A DNA stretch of 7,819 nucleotides from JAICWP01 sp035252015 (GTDB lineage Bacteria > Acidobacteriota > Terriglobia > Terriglobales > Acidobacteriaceae): contig DATFDP010000074.1 of assembly GCA_035252015.1 (NCBI GenBank), forward strand, positions 1 to 7,819, written 5' to 3'. The notes beneath the pieces are model-generated. The model did not search any database and was not told the DNA's origin. It saw only the letters and a program-made list of their open reading frames with translations. Each line of letters begins with the position of its first letter. Within the stretch, counting starts at the first letter, position 1. This document shows, piece by piece, positions 1 to 5,214 of the stretch. Position numbers and translations under genes: made by a program.

Positions 1-10
1 GATATATGGC

Positions 11-38
11 TTGACCGAAAGTTGCTCGCAGCTATAGT
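11..38 (+). promoter_or_regulatory. sigma70-type promoter for the first gene cluster
   Basis: A TTGACC -35 box (11-16) and a TATAGT -10 box (33-38) are separated by 16 nt, and each matches the housekeeping consensus at five of six positions. Transcription would start at about 44-47, leaving an AT-rich leader of roughly 40 nt before the ATG at 85. The surrounding DNA is clearly more AT-rich than the genes. The match is visible in the sequence; actual use is inferred. Confidence 0.6.
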
Positions 39-84
39 CAAAAATAGGCGTAATACTTAAATACATAAATGCAGGTACGGATTC

Positions 85-327
85 ATGAAAAGCGGAGAAG
101 CACCCACGGAGGAGGAGGTGTTTGTGCTCTTTCGCCGCAAGGTGCAGGAAGCGGAGGTGCTGTCCGCGTCGATGGAACGGCTGCTGCAGGCGCTGCGCTT
201 TACCGGCCGGTTAAGCGTGGTGGTGCAGAACGGGCGCATTCTGAAGTCGGGATACGAGGAGGGATACTTCCGACGCCGGGACCAGGCGGGCAGTATGCTC
301 GCAGAACCGGTCAGCGAAGTGAGTTAA
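85..327 (+). CDS. hypothetical protein, 80 aa
   Basis: I do not recognise a named family. The product is a small, soluble, charged protein with no signal peptide, membrane segment or cysteine. Residues 8-40 look helical and amphipathic (EEEVFVLFRRKVQEAEVL), followed by a short hydrophobic strand (LSVVVQNGRIL) and a basic stretch (YFRRRDQ). The fold suggests a small helix-plus-strand regulator or structural protein, but no function can be assigned. The ATG at 85 is chosen because it gives the most protein-like sequence and has a weak AGG about 9 nt upstream. The overlapping +frame from 69 gives a Gly/Arg/Ala-rich shadow product. It is the first gene after the promoter at 11-38 and is separated from the next gene by a long hairpin. 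Confidence 0.6.
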   Translation: MKSGEAPTEEEVFVLFRRKVQEAEVLSASMERLLQALRFTGRLSVVVQNGRILKSGYEEGYFRRRDQAGSMLAEPVSEVS

Positions 328-397
328 CAGAGCCGCAGCGGAGCGGGCTTCCTGGCTACAAGTAAATAAAACAAACAGGTCATCGTAAACGAAACGA

Positions 398-442
398 GCC
401 CTGTCAGGTTTTGCCGCCACACGGACAAAACCCGGACAGGGC
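398..442 (+). terminator. interrupted hairpin, possible terminator or attenuator
   Basis: GCCCTGTC (398-405) pairs with GACAGGGC (435-442), and GGTTTTG (407-413) pairs with CAAAACC (426-432). The two stems are separated by a 1x2 internal loop and enclose a 12-nt loop. The hairpin is followed by a mixed T-rich run (GTTCTTATTT, 443-452) and ends only 10 nt before the GGAGG ribosome binding site of the next gene. The stem is directly visible. It could be a leaky terminator, a read-through attenuator, or a structure that influences access to the ribosome binding site. The tail is weaker than in a canonical terminator. Confidence 0.6.
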
Positions 443-452
443 GTTCTTATTT

Positions 453-457
453 GGAGG
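453..457 (+). promoter_or_regulatory. Shine-Dalgarno site that fixes the start of the zinc-ribbon gene
   Basis: GGAGG lies 5 nt before the ATG at 463. It rules out the longer in-frame TTG start at 451, whose codon overlaps this site's immediate upstream sequence and which has no ribosome binding site of its own. Confidence 0.75.
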
Positions 458-462
458 CAATT

Positions 463-813
463 ATGGCATCCCAGGGAGATACGTTTGTAGGGCTGGAGCT
501 CAAGTACTGCGAGCAATGTGGGGGATTGTGGCTACGGCGGCGGGGCAGCGACGAGTGCTACTGCGCGGCCTGCGCCCGCTTTCTGGAGGACATTCCGCCG
601 CGGCCGCGCGATAACCGGCGCCGGGGAGGGTCGGGTCCGCTGCGGCGGAAGATGAGGAAGCCGCATCGCGAGCCGGGCACGGAACTGGCGCCGTTGGAGT
701 ACGTGGTGGCCACGAGACAGCAGGCAGAAAGGGAAACCCGCGAGAGCGCACAATTCGCGGCGGCTAGCGTAGAACCGCTCCCGATCCAGGAAGCTGCTTA
801 TGACCACCAGTGA
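463..813 (+). CDS. small zinc-ribbon protein, 116 aa
   Basis: The N-terminal 40 residues form a probable zinc ribbon. Cys16-x2-Cys19 (CEQCGGLW) and Cys34-x2-Cys37 (CAAC) are separated by 14 residues, with an extra Cys at 32. CxxC...CxxC ribbons of this size bind one zinc ion and commonly mediate nucleic-acid or protein contacts. After the ribbon comes a strongly basic, proline- and arginine-rich stretch (about 45-71), then a polar tail that looks disordered. There is no signal peptide, so it should be cytoplasmic. The gene overlaps the downstream sigma-like gene by 14 nt, which suggests coupled translation and a shared role, perhaps as a partner of that transcription-factor-like protein. From memory, similar CGGLW ribbons are frequent in Acidobacteriota, but the exact role is unknown. 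Confidence 0.75.
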   Translation: MASQGDTFVGLELKYCEQCGGLWLRRRGSDECYCAACARFLEDIPPRPRDNRRRGGSGPLRRKMRKPHREPGTELAPLEYVVATRQQAERETRESAQFAAASVEPLPIQEAAYDHQ

Positions 814-1276
814 GGTCGTTCCCGCAGTACGCATCTGGCAGCGGGTGCAGATGAGCCGAAAGTGTTCCCACCCTTTGCAAAAGGCCGCCAAGGGTGGGGC
901 GCCCGCATGCGACCTCGATCCCGGCCTATGGATCTACCGCCAGCGGACAGCCGGCGTGCTGCAGCGCTATTTTCGGCTTTCGCTGGAAATAGGCCGTCTG
1001 CCATCGGTGCTGGGACGGGAATTTTTCCGCACCCGCTTCAACCAGCGGCAGAACGTGAGCTTCGAAGATGCGGTGATCTTCGTGCATGACGTGGAGCGCT
1101 GCCTGGAGAAGCTGGACGTGTTTTCGCAGGAGGTGCTGGTGTGGGTGGTGCTACAGGGGTACTCGCAGGAGGAGGCATCGCGGCTGCTGGGCTGCGCGCG
1201 GCGCACCGTAATGCGGCATTTGCCCGAGGCGCTGGACCGGCTGAGCGAGATTCTGCTGGAGGCGCGGCTGCTCTGA
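800..1276 (+). CDS. sigma-70 region-4-like helix-turn-helix protein, 158 aa
   Basis: Residues about 108-148 read as a region-4-type helix-turn-helix. A helix that includes VLVWVVLQGYSQEEASRLLG leads into the recognition helix CARRTVMRHLPEALDRL, as in the C-terminal part of ECF-type sigma factors. The preceding residues 40-105 are helical and charged, but I see no convincing region-2 core-binding and -10-recognition segment. The protein is therefore short for a functional sigma factor (usually 170-200 aa) and may instead be a DNA-binding regulator. It would act in the cytoplasm on promoter DNA. Residues 23-33 are encoded by a palindrome resembling an interspersed repeat. The ATG at 800 overlaps the end of the zinc-ribbon gene; an in-frame ATG at 851 is an alternative. 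Family resemblance is good; the target genes are unknown. Confidence 0.75.
   Translation: MTTSEVVPAVRIWQRVQMSRKCSHPLQKAAKGGAPACDLDPGLWIYRQRTAGVLQRYFRLSLEIGRLPSVLGREFFRTRFNQRQNVSFEDAVIFVHDVERCLEKLDVFSQEVLVWVVLQGYSQEEASRLLGCARRTVMRHLPEALDRLSEILLEARLL
867..898. repeat. REP-like palindrome inside the sigma-like gene
   Basis: CCCACCCTT (867-875) and AAGGGTGGG (890-898) are perfect inverted arms around a 14-nt centre containing TGCAAAAGG. The element sits entirely inside the coding sequence without breaking the frame and encodes residues 23-33 (SHPLQKAAKGG). I recall very similar CCCACCC...GGGTGGG palindromes scattered in acidobacterial genomes, which suggests an interspersed repeat. With only one full copy in the window this is not proven. 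Confidence 0.55.
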
Positions 1277-1289
1277 AATAGTGTCAAGA

Positions 1290-1334
1290 GGCGCCGCGAT
1301 TCAAGTTGTTGGCAGCAGAGAGAATCACGGCGCC
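1290..1334. repeat. 12-bp inverted repeat between the sigma-like gene and the next gene
   Basis: The arm GGCGCCGCGATT (1290-1301) and the arm AATCACGGCGCC (1323-1334) are reverse complements with a single mismatch, around a 21-nt loop. There is no T-tract after it, so it is not a classic terminator. It may be an mRNA structure, a processing site or a protein-binding palindrome in the 151-nt gap after the sigma-like gene. The rest of the gap (1335-1427) shows no clear promoter. Confidence 0.6.
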
Positions 1335-1427
1335 ACGGAATGGCACAGAATAGCGACCGAGGTTGCTAAGCTGGAAGTGTATCAACGACAAGTTCACAGC
1401 GAGGACTTCAAAGAGAGTACGAACAAC

Positions 1428-1784
1428 ATGGAAGACGCAACGCAATCGGAGAAAAACGGGAAGAAGTCAGGGAGGAAGAAACAAGCCGAGCCGAAGATGA
1501 GGGAGGTGAGGAAGCGGGCGGTGGCGGTGATGTGTCCCAAGGTAACGGGCATCGCCAAGAAACTGACGGAGATGGCTGAGCAAGGTAATTGCCAGGCGGC
1601 GAAGCTGGTGTTCGAGTTTCTGGGGATCTTCCCGCCGCCGCAAGCGGAGGACGAGAGCGACGATACGCTGGCGCGGTATCTGCTGCGGCAATTAGGAATT
1701 CCCGATCACCCCAGCGAAGAGGAAATTACGAAAGTACTGAACGGGGGAAGTGAAGCAAACACTGGTGCCGTAGAATCATCCTGA
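1428..1784 (+). CDS. hypothetical charged protein, 118 aa
   Basis: I do not assign a family. The N-terminus (residues 1-35) is very rich in Lys, Arg and Glu (KNGKKSGRKKQ), consistent with contact to nucleic acid or a disordered tail. The middle (about 36-72) is a probable pair of helices (CPKVTGIAKKLTEMAEQ and CQAAKLVFEFLGI), followed by a proline turn (FPPPQ) and an acidic helical C-terminus. The pattern of a basic tail plus helices ending in AAKLVFEFLG faintly recalls small DNA-packaging or recombination proteins, but that is only a resemblance. No signal peptide or membrane segment is present. The frame stays open back to a GTG at 1281. The ATG at 1428 is preferred because the upstream stretch carries an inverted repeat and translates into low-quality sequence, and because GAGAG lies about 12 nt before it. 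Confidence 0.6.
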   Translation: MEDATQSEKNGKKSGRKKQAEPKMREVRKRAVAVMCPKVTGIAKKLTEMAEQGNCQAAKLVFEFLGIFPPPQAEDESDDTLARYLLRQLGIPDHPSEEEITKVLNGGSEANTGAVESS

Positions 1785-1824
1785 TAGAGTTGTTTATGCA
1801 CAGAGGAGGGGCGAACCGAACGTA

Positions 1825-2343
1825 ATGGACATGACGTGGATAACGGAGCGGATTGCGCTGGGTGCAGCCATCTGGAGCGAAAGCAACATGCAGACGGTGG
1901 CACGCAGCGGGGTGACGCACATTATTGACATGCAGATCGAGTTCGATGACACGGAACTGGCACGGCCGCATGGGATTGAGGTGCTGTGGAACGGGACGGA
2001 TGACGATTTCCAGCCCAAGCCGCCGGAACTGTTCGAGAAGGGGGTGGAGTTCGGGCAGGCGGCATTGAGCGAGAACGGGGGCAAGCTCTACATTCATTGT
2101 GCGGCGGGAGTACACCGGGCGGCAATGATGACGCTGGCGCTGCTGGCAGCGATGGGCTGGGAGATGGAGGAGGCCATGCAGGTGATCCAGGGGAGGCGGC
2201 CGGTGGTGGATTTTGCCGATGTATACGTTCAGAGCGTTGAAGGTTTTTTGCGGCAACGGGAGCTGTCAAGAGGGGCGGCAGAGGCAAGTGATTCACAGGA
2301 CGGCAAAAACGGTTCCCGCAGAAAGTCACGAAATAGGAACTGA
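1825..2343 (+). CDS. dual-specificity-type protein phosphatase, 172 aa
   Basis: The product has the cysteine-based phosphatase signature HCx5R in HCAAGVHRA (His91, Cys92, Arg98), with Cys92 as the nucleophile and Arg98 as the phosphate-binding residue. The upstream acidic loop TDDDF (58-62) is in the right place for the general acid Asp. The N-terminus (WITERIALGAA) and the strand VTHIIDMQ match the start of DSP folds, and the helix AAMMTLALLAAMGW follows the P-loop as expected. Enzymes of this family remove phosphate from Ser, Thr or Tyr residues, and sometimes from other phosphoesters. The last 25 residues are polar and probably disordered. There is no signal peptide, so it is cytoplasmic. 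An AGGAGG at 1804-1809 lies 15 nt upstream of the start, a longer spacing than usual. No cognate kinase is seen in the window. A terminator follows the gene directly. Confidence 0.88.
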   Translation: MDMTWITERIALGAAIWSESNMQTVARSGVTHIIDMQIEFDDTELARPHGIEVLWNGTDDDFQPKPPELFEKGVEFGQAALSENGGKLYIHCAAGVHRAAMMTLALLAAMGWEMEEAMQVIQGRRPVVDFADVYVQSVEGFLRQRELSRGAAEASDSQDGKNGSRRKSRNRN

Positions 2344-2390
2344 ATTTGATATTCTGAACTAGTAATTCGTAATTTGGAACCTGGCGAGTG

Positions 2391-2424
2391 AGAGGGCACG
2401 CTAAGCGGCGTGCCCTTTGTTTTT
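2391..2424 (+). terminator. Rho-independent terminator after the phosphatase gene
   Basis: AGGGCACGC (2393-2401) pairs perfectly with GCGTGCCCT (2408-2416) around a 6-nt loop, with A2391-T2418 and G2392-T2417 able to extend the stem. It is followed by TTTGTTTTT through 2424. The 9-bp GC-rich stem plus T-run is canonical. It lies about 50 nt after the phosphatase stop codon and separates the small-gene cluster from the two large genes. Confidence 0.9.
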
Positions 2425-2580
2425 CCCACCCTTCTATTGTTCAGCACAAGGACACGAAGGCAGACAGATTGTACAGAGTCCGGCGAGGCAGAACCTGGCC
2501 TCACATCCTCTGCCGCGGGGCACCAGTGCCGGAAAAGGCCCCGCTTTGGCTTCACAAACGAACAACGGAGAACTTGGAGC
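2425..2580. other. leader region upstream of the fibre-like gene
   Basis: This stretch, together with 2344-2390, lies between the phosphatase and the fibre-like gene. It is open in the frame of the downstream gene back to a GTG at 2410, but the translation is basic and unstructured and that GTG lies within the terminator stem, so I treat it as non-coding. No promoter with two good boxes was found. A GGAG at 2567-2570 lies 10 nt before the proposed TTG start. Confidence 0.5.
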
Positions 2581-5214
2581 TTGAAAACAACAGTAAGCAT
2601 CCTGCTGCTGGCGGCAGCAGCCTGGGCGCAGGAAGTAGCAGTGCCGCAAGGCGGCAGCCTGGGCCCAAGCTGCAAACTGAGTGACGTGGCGACCTTGGGG
2701 GCGGACAAGTTAGACGGCAGCCACGGGTCGGGGACACCGGCAGCGAACAGTGTTCCGGTGGCAGACAGCAACGGCAAGCTGGCGCCGGGATGGATCCCGC
2801 TGCCGACGGGAAGCAGCATCGGGGGAATCTTCATGAGCGCCGACTGCCTGGCGGGAAACCACGTGAACGGCATTGATCCGGCCAGCGGACAATTGAAGTG
2901 CGCAGCGGACGCAGCCGATTGGAGCAACGTCGGCAACAAGCCCTCCGCCTTCCCGCCGGACACAGCCTCGCAGGCATGGCAGGACCTGGTGGCGGCAGTG
3001 GGCTTGAAGGCGCCCTTGGCCAATGCGGCGCTGAGCGGCACCACCACGGCGGAACAGATTGTGGCCGCGACGAGCGTGCAGGTGGGAAGCGGAATCCCAG
3101 CGGTGAATTTCAGTTATGGAACGTCAGCGCCCACGGGAGCGTGCACCGCGGGTATGTACTGGCGACAGGTAAGCGCGGATACGGTTTCGGAATTTTACTG
3201 CAATGCTGGGAGCTGGACGGCTTCGGGCGCAGGCGGAGGGGCGAACTGGGGCAGCATTGCAGGCACTCTGGCCAGCCAGACGGACTTGCAGGCCGCATTG
3301 AATGCCCGCATGCCTCTGACGGGCGGGACCATGAGTGGCACCCTGGTTCTTGGAGGCACTCCTTCGGGCACGAATGATGCTGCCAACAAGGGTTACGTGG
3401 ACACCCAGTTCGCCAACGCACTGCCCAGTTCCTATCTGTCCACGGATGGCACATTAGCCGCCAACTCCGATACCAAGGTGGCCTCCCAGAAGGCCACGAA
3501 GACTTACGCCGATACGAAACTGGCATCTTCGGCTCTGGATTCCACGCTGATCGTAAGCAAGTTCGGGGGCGGGACTTGTTCTGGCTATTTGAAGTCGGAT
3601 GGCACTTGCGCTACTCCTACCGGGATCTCCGGACTGACCACGGGTACTTTTCCCAAAGCGGCAACGGGTACGAGTCTTGGAGACTCGGCCTTGAGTGAAG
3701 ACGCCAGCAACGTAAACTCCGCCAAGCCCCTGGCTATCTCCGGCAACTCCAAGATTGAAAACATTACCGAGACCACGCCAGTACTGGCGGCGGCTGGTAA
3801 GGGCGCAGAATCGTGGAACTCGGCAACCCACCGTCCGGCGTATTCCTATGACGCTGGCGCGGCCAAGGATGTGGCATTTGTGGGGGATGCCGTAACCGCC
3901 GCGCAACTGCCCAAGCCGACGATTTCTTCGCTGGGCGGCGTGCAGGCTAAAGATTGTTCCGGCACGGGCCACGTGCAGAAAATCAATACCGACGGCAGCA
4001 TCACCTGCTCGGCGGATTCCGGGGTTGCGGGCTCGGACTGGATCAGCGCCCCGGCAACCACGCACGATAACGACACCGGCACCTACAACAACGATGTCAC
4101 TTTGACCGTGGGCGGCTGCGCGGGCGGTAGCAAGTACTACTCCAGCAACGGAACTACGGTGAGCCCCTACAGCACGCCGCTTTCCATCACGGTAACCGGC
4201 ACTACCGTGAAATCGCGCTGCGAGCTGGCGTCTTACTCTCCCAGCGCGGCCAAGTCGTCTACTTACACCCTGCAGGGCGCTACCCCGACTTTCAGCGCCG
4301 ACACGGGCGCGGCCCAGGATGTCACCATTTCGAAGACCACCACCGGCGGCAAAATCTGCTACACCAGCGACGGTTCGACGCCAGGCGCTTCAACTCCAGG
4401 AACATGCAATTCCTCGCCCACCACGGAATACACGGCGCCGGTCCACATCACCGCTTCGACGCTGTTCAAGGCCATTACCACCAAGGCCAACTACGTCAAC
4501 TCCCTGGTGGGGCAGCAGCAGTACACCATCGGCGGCGGTGGTGGTGGCGGAACCTGGGCGCTGGTGCAATCGGCGCACATGACCAGTTGGTGCCCGGCCA
4601 ACACCAACCCCTGCACGATTTCGAACGCCAATTCCACGCTGACGGATATTGGCGCTGGCCACGTCCTGGCGATTCTGGTTACCTCCCAGGAAAACAATTC
4701 CATTTCCGCGACCAGCGGCGGCGGCACCTCGGTTCATTGCCCGCACTGCCAGATTTTTGGCTCGGCGCGGACTTTGGATGCCTCTTACATACTCAGCAGC
4801 AGCGCGGTTTCGGCGGCTACAGGCGTGGCGGTCACCCTGGCCAACGCACCCAATGGCGGAACCTGGGGCATCAATCTGCTGGAGTACTCTTTGACCGGAG
4901 CCACCCCAGCTTACGATACCAGCGACACCTTGGCGGCATCCGCTTCTGCTTCCCCGGTCGGAGTGGACCTGACCGGAACCAACCCCAATGGCCGGGGCAT
5001 CAGCGGCACCAATGACCTGATTATTCAGTGGCAGTATCCTATTGGCGGCAGTTGCACAGCGATTTCTGCTCCCTTTACCAACCCCGCCGAAACCAACTAC
5101 ACCCAATTTTGCGTGGGCGGCAGCATCAACACCGCGAGCGGCGCGGCGCCGACTTATACGCAGGGTAGTTCAGCGACTAGCAAAGAAGCAGCCATCGCCT
5201 TTAAGACGCAATGA
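2581..5214 (+). CDS. secreted tail-fibre-like protein with chitobiase C-terminal-type domains, 877 aa
   Basis: The TTG at 2581 is chosen because it begins a clean Sec signal peptide (MKTTVSILLLAAAAWAQ, cleavage near 17) and has GGAG 10 nt upstream. The longer frame from 2410 would bury the signal after 57 basic residues. Residues 30-300 contain phage tail-fibre-type segments: LGADKLDGSH, WSNVGNKPSAFPP (114-126), MPLTGGTMSGTLVLGG (244-259) and AANKGYVDTQF ending near 277. Four paired-cysteine modules follow the pattern C...(D)G...C (C89/C107, C188/C207, C333/C343, C459/C476). Two chitobiase/hexosaminidase C-terminal-like units follow: a diverged one at about 495-547 (KYYSSNGTTVSPYSTPL) and a good one at about 567-635 (KICYTSDGSTP). 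A seven-glycine linker (651-657) leads to a C-terminal domain of about 220 residues with several cysteines (C671, C678, C720, C723). No catalytic motif is seen. The likely role is an extracellular adhesin or carbohydrate-contacting fibre. It is coupled to the next gene by ATGA. Confidence 0.8.
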   Translation: MKTTVSILLLAAAAWAQEVAVPQGGSLGPSCKLSDVATLGADKLDGSHGSGTPAANSVPVADSNGKLAPGWIPLPTGSSIGGIFMSADCLAGNHVNGIDPASGQLKCAADAADWSNVGNKPSAFPPDTASQAWQDLVAAVGLKAPLANAALSGTTTAEQIVAATSVQVGSGIPAVNFSYGTSAPTGACTAGMYWRQVSADTVSEFYCNAGSWTASGAGGGANWGSIAGTLASQTDLQAALNARMPLTGGTMSGTLVLGGTPSGTNDAANKGYVDTQFANALPSSYLSTDGTLAANSDTKVASQKATKTYADTKLASSALDSTLIVSKFGGGTCSGYLKSDGTCATPTGISGLTTGTFPKAATGTSLGDSALSEDASNVNSAKPLAISGNSKIENITETTPVLAAAGKGAESWNSATHRPAYSYDAGAAKDVAFVGDAVTAAQLPKPTISSLGGVQAKDCSGTGHVQKINTDGSITCSADSGVAGSDWISAPATTHDNDTGTYNNDVTLTVGGCAGGSKYYSSNGTTVSPYSTPLSITVTGTTVKSRCELASYSPSAAKSSTYTLQGATPTFSADTGAAQDVTISKTTTGGKICYTSDGSTPGASTPGTCNSSPTTEYTAPVHITASTLFKAITTKANYVNSLVGQQQYTIGGGGGGGTWALVQSAHMTSWCPANTNPCTISNANSTLTDIGAGHVLAILVTSQENNSISATSGGGTSVHCPHCQIFGSARTLDASYILSSSAVSAATGVAVTLANAPNGGTWGINLLEYSLTGATPAYDTSDTLAASASASPVGVDLTGTNPNGRGISGTNDLIIQWQYPIGGSCTAISAPFTNPAETNYTQFCVGGSINTASGAAPTYTQGSSATSKEAAIAFKTQ

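Noticed and set aside
69..365. Alternative + strand frame of 98 aa overlapping the first gene
   Set aside because: The translation is dominated by Gly, Arg and Ala and has no fold-like pattern. The frame from 85 gives a normal amphipathic protein.
1281..1427. Upstream extension of the 118-aa hypothetical gene to a GTG at 1281
   Set aside because: The added 49 residues look non-coding and cover an inverted repeat. The GTG has no ribosome binding site at a usual distance.
2346..2375. Possible promoter TTGATA with TAATTT at 18-nt spacing
   Set aside because: The -10 box matches the consensus at only about three positions and the site lies upstream of a strong terminator, so it would not serve the fibre gene.
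2425..2435. CCCACCCTT sequence after the terminator, resembling one arm of the palindrome at 867-898
   Set aside because: No matching AAGGGTGGG arm follows, so there is no evidence of a second repeat copy.
4390..5106. Antisense open frame of 238 aa opposite the fibre-like gene
   Set aside because: It is a low-complexity, glycine- and arginine-rich translation with no recognisable motif and no ribosome binding site. It is best explained as a shadow of the + strand gene.
2581..5214. Calling the window an intact prophage because of the tail-fibre-like segments
   Set aside because: No capsid, portal, terminase, tail-tube, lysis or integrase gene is visible, and the fibre-like protein carries a Sec signal peptide. 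A prophage remnant remains possible but cannot be supported from this window.
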